From NCBI GenBank assembly GCA_045105235.1, contig JBGCDH010000001.1, positions 62,001-126,000 on the forward strand: 64,000 nt of DNA, given 5' to 3'. Source of the stretch: GCA-2684655 sp045105235. Lineage in GTDB: Bacteria; Planctomycetota; UBA1135; UBA2386. The notes beneath the pieces are model-generated. The model had not been told where the DNA came from. It saw only the letters and a program-made list of their open reading frames with translations, and did not search any database. A program made the translations under genes and the position numbers. Within the stretch, counting starts at the first letter, position 1, and the number at the start of each line of letters is the position of its first letter. Shown here one piece after another: positions 16,752 to 25,359 of this stretch.

Positions 16752-17576
16752 CTACTTGCCGCGCTGCGCCCGCGGCATCGCGGCCGGCTTGCCAACGGTC
16801 TCAGCCGCGCGTCTGGGGAAGGGCCTGGCAGACGACTTGGCGGAGCTCTCGCTCGGCGCCAAGAGCTTGGCAGCATCCGCGGCAAAGACGACCTGAAACC
16901 GCGGCGCGAGGCGGCGCACCAGATCTTCGGGGGTCTGGATCTGCCCAGCCGTCACGACCGCTTCAACCTCTTGCTCACCCGTCTTTTTCATATTGCGGGT
17001 CCACAGGTAGACCTTGCCAGGCAGCCGCAACCGAAAGCGCAGATCGAGGCCGGCAAGGCGTCGGCGCTGCCGCTCAAAAAACTGCGTCACGAGAGGGTCC
17101 TCCTTATCGCGCATCGCAGCCGCGCGCTTACGCGCCTCGAGCCACGCTGCTTTCCCCTGCGGATAGAAGCTCATCTTGGCCAGCCCCGGCTTTGGACCGG
17201 CGGCCAGCTCCCACTCGGCGCTGCTGCCGCTCAAAGGGCTGCGCTGCAGCGTCGCGAAGTCGGCGAACGAAGCGGTGAGGTCAACGCTCCGCGCGCCGTT
17301 CCCGCGCTCCACACCATGCGCGGCAAGCTCCATCCCCGCGCCGGCCAATTCGCGCCGAACCTTTTCTTCGTCAAAGACCGCACTCAGATCCGACGCGGCC
17401 CCGGTCTGCGCCGCCAGCTGCTGCTGCGCAAGCTCCGCGAGCAGTCGCTCGCGCACCTTCATGCGCACCGATTGGCTACCGCTACCGTCCGCGTTGAGGG
17501 TGACCGTCTGTTCAAATTCCAAACAGCCAGTCAGGAACAGGCTGCATGCGAGCAGCAACGTCTTGAGACCGGGCAT
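16752..17576 (-). CDS. Putative lipoprotein of unknown function (274 aa)
   Basis: The start ATG at 17576 gives MPGLKTLLLACSLFLTGC, a type II signal peptide with lipobox LTGC. The mature protein begins with an antiparallel-like stretch (LEFEQTVTLNADGSGSQSVRM), a pattern also seen in LppM/DUF3153-like lipoproteins, then charged helices and a region RFRLRLPGKVYLWTRNM. The C-terminus is Ser/Ala/Arg-rich. I cannot assign a function. It lies 153 bases upstream of the VIT-vWA gene on the same strand and is divergent from the exchanger gene, with 116 bases between starts. Confidence 0.75.
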   Translation of the reverse strand: MPGLKTLLLACSLFLTGCLEFEQTVTLNADGSGSQSVRMKVRERLLAELAQQQLAAQTGAASDLSAVFDEEKVRRELAGAGMELAAHGVERGNGARSVDLTASFADFATLQRSPLSGSSAEWELAAGPKPGLAKMSFYPQGKAAWLEARKRAAAMRDKEDPLVTQFFERQRRRLAGLDLRFRLRLPGKVYLWTRNMKKTGEQEVEAVVTAGQIQTPEDLVRRLAPRFQVVFAADAAKLLAPSESSAKSSARPFPRRAAETVGKPAAMPRAQRGK

Positions 17577-17692
17577 AGGGGAGCGATCGGCCGATGCGAC
17601 CGAAGATCTGGAGCCGAATCGGCAGGCAGCGCGCGTGCGGCAAGCACACGCAAAACACGAGCGTCTCACGACGAGCCACGTAGGATGCCTCG

Positions 17693-18679
17693 ATGCTGTT
17701 GTTCGTCGATAAGCTGACCTGGGCCTCCGAATTGCCGGTCTGGGCCGTGATCACGGGCCTCGTCATGCTCGTGATCGGAGCCGAGCTGCTCGTGCGCGGC
17801 GCCGTGTGGATCGCACTCGCGGTCGGCATGTCACGCATGGCCGTTGGCTTGACGCTCGTCTCGATCGGCACCTCGCTGCCGGAGCTGCTGGTGACGCTGA
17901 CGGCCGCCGACGGCCACCCGGAGCTCGCCATTTCGAACGTGCTCGGCAGCAACATCGCCAACGTCCTGCTGATCGTCGGCGTGACCGCGTCGATCCGCGC
18001 CATCCGGCTCAAGACCCAATGGCTCGAGATCTTCTACATGCTGCTGATGACGGCGCTGGCGTGCGTGCCGTTCTTGCTCAACCAACGACTCGAGCGCTGG
18101 CTTTCGGCCATCATGCTCGCGGTCTTGTTTGTGTTTTTGGGGCAGCTGCTGGTCCGTGAGCGCGCCGGCAAGCGCCTGATGAAGGACGAAGCACCGCCGA
18201 CGACGACCCTCCCCGGCTGGTTCTGGCACTGCATCATGCTGGCCGCCGGGTTCGCCACGCTCGCCTATGGCGCAGAATGGCTTGTCGAAGGCGCCGTCAA
18301 GCTCGCCGCCGACTTTGGCATGAGCGAAGGCACCGTCGGCCTGACAGTCGTCGCGATCGGCACCAGCTTGCCGGAGCTTGCAACCTCTGCTGTCGCCGCC
18401 CTGCGCGGCCAATCCGAGATCTGCATCGGCAACGTCATCGGCAGCAACATCTTCAACGTCGGAGCCGTGCTCGGCGGTGCGGGCTTGCTCAACCCGTTTG
18501 CCTTCGACGCCCAAGAGCTGCAGCCGACGGTCCTGGTCACCGTCGGCTCTGCACTGCTGCTTGCACTCATCCTGCGCCGCCTCCACGGCGTGCCGCGACC
18601 GGTCGGCCTGCTGCTGTTCGCCGGCTACGTCGGCTTCACAGCGTTCATGGTGCTCTCGCAAACGCCGCCCCCCGCTTGA
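17693..18679 (+). CDS. Na+/Ca2+ exchanger family antiporter (CaxA/YrbG-like)
   Basis: A 328-residue inner-membrane protein with about ten hydrophobic segments in two inverted halves. Both alpha repeats are present: first GLTLVSIGTSLPELLVTL with SNVLGSNIANVLLIVG, second GLTVVAIGTSLPELATSAVAAL with GNVIGSNIFNVGAVLGG. The Glu residues in GTSLPEL and the Asn/Ser of GSNI are the cation-binding positions of the family. A charged cytoplasmic loop (RERAGKRLMKDEAPPT) divides the halves. Its stop codon overlaps the next start (TGATG), so the following enzyme is translationally coupled. The start is ATG 17693. Confidence 0.95.
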   Translation: MLLFVDKLTWASELPVWAVITGLVMLVIGAELLVRGAVWIALAVGMSRMAVGLTLVSIGTSLPELLVTLTAADGHPELAISNVLGSNIANVLLIVGVTASIRAIRLKTQWLEIFYMLLMTALACVPFLLNQRLERWLSAIMLAVLFVFLGQLLVRERAGKRLMKDEAPPTTTLPGWFWHCIMLAAGFATLAYGAEWLVEGAVKLAADFGMSEGTVGLTVVAIGTSLPELATSAVAALRGQSEICIGNVIGSNIFNVGAVLGGAGLLNPFAFDAQELQPTVLVTVGSALLLALILRRLHGVPRPVGLLLFAGYVGFTAFMVLSQTPPPA

Positions 18680-20010
18680 TGGACGCCGTTGCATTCATTC
18701 AGCAGCAGGCGCCGTGGCTGCTCGAACCCGAACTCGGCGTGTGCGTGGTCGGCTCGCAGGCACTCGCGCACGCCTGTCGTGAAAAGGGCCTTGAGGGACC
18801 GAGTCCGAGCGATCTCGACCTGTCGTGGTCGCTCGCCCCCGAAGCCGGGGCGGCGCTTCTCGAGCAACACGGCGCTCTCGTCCCGACAACGAGCGGCAGC
18901 CAGGAGCGCGGCACGCTCGCCCTCAAGCTCGGCAGCACGCGCATCGAGATCACAACGTTCCGCGCCGGCCCCGCCGATGCTTCGATCCACAAGCGCATCA
19001 AAGCCGACCTGGCCGAGCGCGACATGACGATCGGCGCCATCGCGGTCGAATGCGCAACCGGCCGCGTGCACGACCCACTCGAAGGCCTCAAGCACTTCCA
19101 AGAGCGTCGCATCGCTGCGGTAGGCGACCCCGCACAGCGCGTGCGCGAGCATCCGATTCGCTGGCTGCGGTACTTCCGCAAGGCGCATGAGTTTGGCTTC
19201 TTGGTCGACGGCAACATCCGCCGCCTTCGCCGCGAACTGTCGCCGACCATCCTGCTGGAGCTGCCGAAAGAAGCGATCGCACTCGAGCTGCGCGCCATGA
19301 TCAGCAAATGCCCCTCGCCGGGCCGCTGCCTGCTCGACCTGCACGAGGTCGGCCTGCTGGAGACGCTGTCACCCGAACTGATGCGGCAGTTTGACGGTCG
19401 GCCGGCCGGGCCGCAAAGGTGGCATCCAGAGGTATCGCAGGGACTGCACATGATCCTTGCGATGGAGTGGGCGGTGCAGGCAACTCAAGACATGGAGGAG
19501 CGCGACCGCACCGCGACTCTCTTTGCGGTGTTGTGCCACGATCTCGGCAAGGGCGACACAAAGCCTGATGCGTGGCCACATCACAAGGGGCACGAGGCCG
19601 CCGGCCTGCCGCACATCGAGCGGCTCGCGGCGCGCTGGCCGGGCCTGATGGACCAACGCACCACAACGCTCTGCAAGCACGTCAGCGCACTGCATCTCGA
19701 AGTGCGCCGCTTTGAAGAGCTGCGCTCGGGCACGCTCGCTCGCATCTACGACGAGTATTTTCGCGCCAAGGACTACCCGCTCGAGCCGTTCGCGCTGGCG
19801 GTCGCCGCCGATTCCGCCGGCCGACTGGGTCTGCAGCACCACGGCGAAGCGGTGCTCAGCAGCGTGAAAAAGAACCTTGCCATGCTGCGCGAAGCCTGCA
19901 GCAGCGTCGACGCCGGCGCCCTTCGCGAGCAGCACGGCAGCGACCTCGACGCCTTTCGTGCGGCACTGCATGAAGCACGGGCTCGGGCCGTATCGGCCGC
20001 GCGTCGCTAG
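18679..20010 (+). CDS. CCA-adding enzyme / poly(A) polymerase-like nucleotidyltransferase with HD domain
   Basis: A 443-residue class II nucleotidyltransferase fold protein that adds nucleotides to RNA 3' ends. Visible motifs are the catalytic DxD at Asp45/Asp47 (SPSDLDLSW), motif C-like ERDMTIGAIAVE, motif E-like HPIRWLRYFRKAHEFGF, and an HD phosphohydrolase domain in the C-terminal half (LFAVLCHDLGKGD, HHKGHEAAG). The usual N-terminal GGxxRD is replaced by VVGSQALAHACR, so the nucleotide-binding loop is atypical. The HD domain places it near the E. coli-type CCA enzymes. Start ATG 18679 overlaps the exchanger stop. Confidence 0.85.
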   Translation: MDAVAFIQQQAPWLLEPELGVCVVGSQALAHACREKGLEGPSPSDLDLSWSLAPEAGAALLEQHGALVPTTSGSQERGTLALKLGSTRIEITTFRAGPADASIHKRIKADLAERDMTIGAIAVECATGRVHDPLEGLKHFQERRIAAVGDPAQRVREHPIRWLRYFRKAHEFGFLVDGNIRRLRRELSPTILLELPKEAIALELRAMISKCPSPGRCLLDLHEVGLLETLSPELMRQFDGRPAGPQRWHPEVSQGLHMILAMEWAVQATQDMEERDRTATLFAVLCHDLGKGDTKPDAWPHHKGHEAAGLPHIERLAARWPGLMDQRTTTLCKHVSALHLEVRRFEELRSGTLARIYDEYFRAKDYPLEPFALAVAADSAGRLGLQHHGEAVLSSVKKNLAMLREACSSVDAGALREQHGSDLDAFRAALHEARARAVSAARR

Positions 20011-20066
20011 CCTGCGATTGCGGGGCCTGCGAGACTGCACGTTTGCGAACCTGCGAATCTGCGAAT
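20011..20066. repeat. CTGCGA repeats filling the gap between two convergent stop codons
   Basis: From the TAG at 20008 to the TAA complement at 20067 the whole spacer is made of loose copies of YTGCGA: at 20012, 20027, 20043, 20051 and 20059, with partly matching sequence between. The last two copies are 8 bases apart. Confidence 0.7.
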
Positions 20067-23054
20067 TTACTTCTCGATCGTCAAATCCTGCACCGTGGTC
20101 CGGCCCGCCTCGACGTCGACAACAACAATCTCAGACCACTCGCCTGAGCTGTTCGCAAAGCTCCGGCACCGCACCTCGTAGCGGCCAGCCGCCACGCCTT
20201 CGATCCGGTAGCTGCCCCGCGTCGCAATTCCCGGCGCGCCCCAGTCCTCGGCACCGACCAAGCGCTTGCTGACGAAGCCCAACGCTGGGCCGCCATCGGC
20301 ATCCAGCACGCGTCCGCGGATCTGGCCCGCGCCGACAAGCTCGGCAAGGCCAACGTCCGTGAGCCGATCGCGAACAACCACGACATCGGACTTGGAGAAC
20401 GGTGCGTAGCTGCGGCCTTTGACCTTCAATTTGTAGGTGCCGACCGGCACGTCCTCAAAGACTGCCTTGCCTTCTTCGTCTGTGCGCACGGTCTGCTCCC
20501 CGAAAGTCATCGAGGTCGTGCCGCCGGAGTCGCCGTCCATCGTGATGCCGACCATCACGGCCCGGCGCTCGCGCGGCTTCTCTTCGCCGTCGCCCGCGGC
20601 GCCAGGCGCCCGCTCGTCCATGCGCGTGAGCGAGACCTCGGCGTCTTCGACCGGCTCCGCCTCGTCTTTCGACAGTGCCTGCACGCGCACCGTTCCGCAC
20701 ACAAGCCGGAGGTCGCGAGCAACGGCTGCCGTGTTGGCCGGAATGATGATCGATGACTCGGCAAGCACGCGCTGCTCGGGCTTGCCAAATCGCAGCGTGT
20801 AGGCGCCGGCCTCAAGCCCTTCAAAGGTGTACGAGCCGTCCGCGCGCGTAGTCTTCTTCTCGCCACTCAAGCCGGCGATGACGGGCTGGTCGTCATCGTC
20901 CTTGTGCAACTCGACCGTTCCGCCAGCGACCGGACCATCGGCTCCAAACAACTGCCCTGTCAGCTTGGCCAGGACCGGCATACGCAGCGCAACCGCGACG
21001 GTCTTCCCCGCCACCAAGTCGACGACCTTGGCGCTGGACGCGATCTCGACATCGCCGGTGCTCAACACAAGCGCCATGTTTCCCATCTCGCGCGGCTTTG
21101 AGGTGTGCGCGAGCACCGCGGTATAGCGGCCAGACCGAAGCGGCCCGAAGCGAAGCTGCCCCGCGGCATCGGTCTTGCCCGATTCGACAGTTGTCGCCCG
21201 ACCCTCGCCATCCTGCTGCAGAAGGACTTTGCGCTGCGGCTCCGCCACTCCATCAGACTGCGTTACGGCGACATCGACGTAGCTCGGCTTGGCGACGACA
21301 AGCTGCACCTCCGTGGCCCCCGCCTCCGGCAGCGTCAGCCGTGTCTTGGTAGACGGGGCGAACCGGTCATGCTTCGCAACGGCAACCGCGTTGCCAGCCG
21401 GCAGCCCACCCATCGAGACCATGCCGTCACTGTCCGTCTCCCCCGTGCCCAGCACCCGCTCGCCGCGGGACTGCACCACGCCGGTAGCATCGTCGGCAAA
21501 GGCCGTGCGGACCTGAAAATCGCCGCCGCCCTTCCAAGCCGACCGAAACTGCGGCACGCTGGATATCTCGACGCGCGCGTTCGCAACGGGATGGCCTTCA
21601 TCATCGACAACGCGAACGTGCGCCATCGCGCCAGCATCGGCAATGAGCCGCACGTCATCGACAGTTTGCGCAGCGGAGACCCGCACGCCTTTCCGCTCAG
21701 CGGGCAGGTGGCCATTGCCGCTGGCAAGAACCGAGACGACACCGGGCTTCACATTCGAAAGTTCGAAGCGGCCATCCGGTCCGGTCTTCACAGCACCTTG
21801 GCCAAGTCCTGTACCGCCGAAGGCATCAAAGAGCCGGAAGCCGCCGTTGCGACTCGACCGCGTCCATACCCGACTGCCCGCGATGGGGGTGCCATCGCGC
21901 GCAACCAAAACACCCGACACGCCACCAAGGCGCTGCAGACGCAGCTCAAGGCCGACCGAGCCCGTCGAAGCATCGACCAGCTTCGCTTCGGAATGACCTT
22001 TTGCCGAGGCGCGCAGCGTGACCTTGTCATCCGCCAGACCCGCAAGCCGAAAGCGACCCTGCGCATCGGTGGTGACCGCCTCCTCATCGCTGTAGCGCTC
22101 AATCTCCATGGCGCCGCGGCTCTCGCGCCGAAGGCTCGCGACCTTTGCCCCCGCAACGCCAACGCCACGCTCATCGAGAACGCGCCCGGCGACGGCGTGT
22201 CCTTCTTCGAGGGTCAGGACGTAGTCCACGAGGCGTTCGCCAGGTGCCAGCTCGATCGTCACGGTCTTGGGCACGAAACGACTCGATGCCGTCGTGAGCA
22301 CGTGCTTGCCGGGCCGCAGACCTGCGATCGAAAAGCGCCCCTCTGCATCGGTGCGCACGCCCGACTCCGACGTCGCAAAGAACGATACGGCGGCACCACG
22401 TCGAACTTCGATGTCCGCTACAGGTGCACCCGCCGCGTCCTTCACGACGCCCGCGATCGAGCCTGCAGCGATCGCGACGAGATCGCCGACGTCATGGTTG
22501 GCACTGTGCCCCTCAAACGAAGCCTGGGCGGCGAACACCTGTTCTTGGTCCAGCAAGCGCAGCTCGGCAGACCCGTGACGCGGCAACCGAAATGCAAAAC
22601 GGCCCTCCCGATCGGTCGTCACCTCGAGATTCTCCGCGGCCCCGCCGGGAATCCCCGCCAGGCCTTCGAAGCCTCGCCGGATGCGCACGCCCACGGCCAG
22701 GTCTGGCTTTCCAGCCCCAGCTTCATCGACGACGCGTCCGCGCAGTTCGACCTTCGCGTCGCCCGCGGCGTCCGCCGCGACGTTCGCTGTCCGAGCCGCC
22801 TCGGTGCGCTCGATCGCATCGCCTTGCTCCCCATCTGCGGCCCTCGCGCCTAGCGCCTCGACGACGTGGGCCGCTTGCGCAGCTTCGGAACCGTCGCTGG
22901 CCTCTGCCGAACTCGATGTCCTGCTTGCCGCATCACCGGGCCGATCGACCTCGGTGCGGGCCGCTACAAGCCAGGAGACGACACCAAGAATGGCCAGAAG
23001 GGCAACGAATACAACGGCTTGGGGCTTCATGAGCGAATCGGCAAGGCGCGACAA
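20067..23054 (-). CDS. Large exported protein with carboxypeptidase-regulatory-like repeats
   Basis: About 995 residues. The N-terminus has a single hydrophobic segment (VVFVALLAILGVVSWLVAA) that anchors or exports it, then an acidic low-complexity spacer. From about 100 to the end run eight to nine beta-sandwich repeats of the CarboxypepD_reg/SdrB type, with recurring patterns such as GRVLDERGVGVAGAKV, TTDAQGRFRLAGLADDKVTL, GPDGRFELSNVKPG, and RADGSYTFEGLEAGAYTLRF. These are surface or periplasmic beta-sandwich modules, often for binding carbohydrate or protein. No catalytic domain is visible. The start may be TTG at 23054, which has GGAG 7 bases upstream, or ATG at 23030. Confidence 0.85.
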   Translation of the reverse strand: MSRLADSLMKPQAVVFVALLAILGVVSWLVAARTEVDRPGDAASRTSSSAEASDGSEAAQAAHVVEALGARAADGEQGDAIERTEAARTANVAADAAGDAKVELRGRVVDEAGAGKPDLAVGVRIRRGFEGLAGIPGGAAENLEVTTDREGRFAFRLPRHGSAELRLLDQEQVFAAQASFEGHSANHDVGDLVAIAAGSIAGVVKDAAGAPVADIEVRRGAAVSFFATSESGVRTDAEGRFSIAGLRPGKHVLTTASSRFVPKTVTIELAPGERLVDYVLTLEEGHAVAGRVLDERGVGVAGAKVASLRRESRGAMEIERYSDEEAVTTDAQGRFRLAGLADDKVTLRASAKGHSEAKLVDASTGSVGLELRLQRLGGVSGVLVARDGTPIAGSRVWTRSSRNGGFRLFDAFGGTGLGQGAVKTGPDGRFELSNVKPGVVSVLASGNGHLPAERKGVRVSAAQTVDDVRLIADAGAMAHVRVVDDEGHPVANARVEISSVPQFRSAWKGGGDFQVRTAFADDATGVVQSRGERVLGTGETDSDGMVSMGGLPAGNAVAVAKHDRFAPSTKTRLTLPEAGATEVQLVVAKPSYVDVAVTQSDGVAEPQRKVLLQQDGEGRATTVESGKTDAAGQLRFGPLRSGRYTAVLAHTSKPREMGNMALVLSTGDVEIASSAKVVDLVAGKTVAVALRMPVLAKLTGQLFGADGPVAGGTVELHKDDDDQPVIAGLSGEKKTTRADGSYTFEGLEAGAYTLRFGKPEQRVLAESSIIIPANTAAVARDLRLVCGTVRVQALSKDEAEPVEDAEVSLTRMDERAPGAAGDGEEKPRERRAVMVGITMDGDSGGTTSMTFGEQTVRTDEEGKAVFEDVPVGTYKLKVKGRSYAPFSKSDVVVVRDRLTDVGLAELVGAGQIRGRVLDADGGPALGFVSKRLVGAEDWGAPGIATRGSYRIEGVAAGRYEVRCRSFANSSGEWSEIVVVDVEAGRTTVQDLTIEK

Positions 23055-23201
23055 AAGCGAGCTCCGGCATGCAACGACACCGTGTGAGTGAGCCTGCCCA
23101 CGCGCCAGGGGCAGTGGTTCCGACTACTACGGTAGTGCACGCCCCGAAACTCCCGCGCGATCGGTTGGCCACGCCGCGCCGCGCGCTACCTTGCCTGGGT
23201 C

Positions 23202-24611
23202 ATGCTGACCGCCGCCAACTTCAAGAACCGCCGCAAGCAGTTCCTCGCCGCCATCGACTCCCCCGTGCTGCTGATGGCAGGTGGGTGGATCCCCCGTAAC
23301 TACCCGGCGAACGCGGGGCCGTTCCGGGCCGACAGCACGTTCTTGTTCTTCTTCCCCGAACCGGAAGCCAACGCAGCGGCCCTGTTTGATCCGAAGGACA
23401 AGTCGGTGACGCTGTTCCTCGACGAGCGCACCAACGCCGACGCGCTGTGGCACGGGCCGTCGCCGAGCTTCGCCGACATCAAGCGGCTCACGGGTGTGAC
23501 CGCCATCGAGAAGCGCAGCGACCTGGCCAGCTTCGTCAAGAAGAAGATCGGCAGCCGCAAGGCGCGCACGCTGGCGATCGCCGATCCGCGCGCGACCGCC
23601 GAGGCGCGCAAAATCACCGGCGACAAGGTCGAGTTCTTCGACACCAAGAAGATCGGCAGCCCGGAGCTGATCGACGCGATCGCCGCGCTGCGCAACTACA
23701 AGAACAAAGAAGAGCTCGGCGAAATGCGCCGCGCGGCCTCGATCACGCGGGATGCGCACAAGCGCGCGATGGCCAATACGCGTCCGGGCGTCTTCGAGCA
23801 GGAGCTTGTCGGCCACGTCGAAGGCACCTTTATCCACGGCGGCTGCGTGCCGGCCTACGGCACGATCCTGAGCGTGCGCGGCGAAGTGCTGCACAACCAC
23901 GCGCACAACAACCTGATGAAGAAGGGAGACTTGGTGCTGCTCGATGCCGGCGCCGAACTCGCCAGCGGCTACTGCGCCGACGTGACGCGCACGTGGCCGG
24001 TGAGCGGCAAGTTTTCGCCGGCGCAGCGCGACATCTACGACATCGTGCTCGCGGCGGAAAAGACCTCGGTCGACATGGTTCGGCCCGGCCAGCGCTACCG
24101 CGACGTGCACCTGGCGTCGGCGCGCGTCATCGCCGACGGCATGCAGCAGCTCGGACTGATGAGCGGCTCGGTCGACGAGCTCGTCGACACCGGCGCGACC
24201 GCGATGTTCTTCCCGCACGGCGTCGGCCACCTGCTCGGCATCGACGTGCACGACATGGAGGGCTTTGGCGACCGCATCGCCTACACCGACGGACGCACGC
24301 GCAGCAAGCAGTTCGGCCTGCAGTTCTTGCGTCTCGACATCGACCTGCAGCCGGGCATGGCCGTCACGATCGAACCCGGCATCTACTTTGTGCCGGGCTT
24401 GATCCAGGACAAGGAGATGCGCCAGCGCTTCCGCGGCCAGATCGACTTTGGCCGCATCGACAAGTTTTTGACGATGAACAGCGGCCGCGGCTTCGGCGGC
24501 ATCCGCATCGAAGACGACGTCGTCTGCACCAAGGCGGCGCCCGAAGTTCTCAGCGCCGAAGTGCCAAAGGAGCGCCTCGCGCTCGAAGCCCTGATCGGCA
24601 GCGCGCGCTGA
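23202..24611 (+). CDS. Xaa-Pro aminopeptidase (M24 family)
   Basis: A 469-residue PepP-type metallopeptidase that removes the N-terminal residue before proline. The N-terminal AMP_N-like domain (PFRADSTFLFFFPEP) is followed by a pita-bread domain from about 180. Metal ligands of the family are visible: Asp in LVLLDAGAE, Asp in YCADVTRTWPV, His in PHGVGHLLGIDVHD, Glu in TIEPGIYF and Glu in IRIEDDVV. Length and motif order are typical of PepP. No signal peptide, so it is cytoplasmic. The next gene starts one base after its stop. Confidence 0.95.
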   Translation: MLTAANFKNRRKQFLAAIDSPVLLMAGGWIPRNYPANAGPFRADSTFLFFFPEPEANAAALFDPKDKSVTLFLDERTNADALWHGPSPSFADIKRLTGVTAIEKRSDLASFVKKKIGSRKARTLAIADPRATAEARKITGDKVEFFDTKKIGSPELIDAIAALRNYKNKEELGEMRRAASITRDAHKRAMANTRPGVFEQELVGHVEGTFIHGGCVPAYGTILSVRGEVLHNHAHNNLMKKGDLVLLDAGAELASGYCADVTRTWPVSGKFSPAQRDIYDIVLAAEKTSVDMVRPGQRYRDVHLASARVIADGMQQLGLMSGSVDELVDTGATAMFFPHGVGHLLGIDVHDMEGFGDRIAYTDGRTRSKQFGLQFLRLDIDLQPGMAVTIEPGIYFVPGLIQDKEMRQRFRGQIDFGRIDKFLTMNSGRGFGGIRIEDDVVCTKAAPEVLSAEVPKERLALEALIGSAR

Positions 24612-24612
24612 C

Positions 24613-25353
24613 GTGCTGCGCGCCTTCGCTCTCGCGCTTGGCCAGCTGCTGACGCCGTCGATCCTCGGCTTGCTCGGCCTGTGCACGCTGCTGAGCCTCG
24701 GCTGCCTCGCCGGCCTGTGGTTTGGCCTGGACCTGCTGCTGGATCGCTGGCTGGGCGAACTCACCGACCGGAGCACGTGGCTGTCCTGGCTCGGCGGCGC
24801 GCTGACGCTGGTGCTGTCGTGGTTCTTGTTCCCGGTGCTCGCCATGGCGTTTGTCGGCCTGTTCTTGGACCACGTCGCCAAGCTCGTCGAACGCCGCCAC
24901 TACCCGCACCTGCCGAAAGCCGAAGGCCTGACGATGGCCGAATCCGTCGCCGCTACGGTGCGCTTTCTCGCGACGCTGGTCGCTGCCAATGCGCTGCTGC
25001 TCGGCCTGCTCGTCGTCATGCCCGTCGCCTACCCGTTTGGCTGGCTCGTCACCAACGGCTGCCTCGTCGGCCGCGAATACTTCGAACTGGTTGCCATGCG
25101 GCGGCTGAGCACGCCCGACGCTGATGCGCTGCGGCGGCGGCGCGCAGCCGAATGCTTGCTCACCGGCATCGCCATCACGCTGCTGCTGACCGTGCCCGTC
25201 GTCAACCTGGTGGCACCGATCCTCGCGACCGCGGTGATGGTGCACCGCTACCACGACTGGCAAAGTCCTCGCGGCGCCGTCGCCGGCGGAAGCGCCAATA
25301 GAAACGCCAGCGGAAGAAGCAGCAGCAGCCCGCCGCCCATGCCGCGACGGTAG
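24613..25353 (+). CDS. EI24/CysZ-like integral membrane protein
   Basis: A 246-residue protein starting at GTG 24613, one base after the preceding stop. Four or more hydrophobic segments are visible (ILGLLGLCTLLSLGCLAGL, WLGGALTLVLSWFLFPVLAM, FLATLVAANALLLGLLVV, ..LLTGIAITLLLTVPVVNLV). The central stretch GREYFELVAMRR matches the signature region of the EI24/CysZ family. CysZ proteins are implicated in sulfate uptake, but many homologues are uncharacterised, so I give only the family. The tail is Ser/Gly/Arg-rich. The stop faces the convergent peptidase gene six bases away. Confidence 0.85.
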   Translation: MLRAFALALGQLLTPSILGLLGLCTLLSLGCLAGLWFGLDLLLDRWLGELTDRSTWLSWLGGALTLVLSWFLFPVLAMAFVGLFLDHVAKLVERRHYPHLPKAEGLTMAESVAATVRFLATLVAANALLLGLLVVMPVAYPFGWLVTNGCLVGREYFELVAMRRLSTPDADALRRRRAAECLLTGIAITLLLTVPVVNLVAPILATAVMVHRYHDWQSPRGAVAGGSANRNASGRSSSSPPPMPRR

Positions 25354-25359
25354 CCACGA

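Noticed and set aside
21105..22853. 582-codon plus-strand open frame
   Set aside because: Antisense to the repeat protein at 20067; composition and lack of motifs indicate a shadow.
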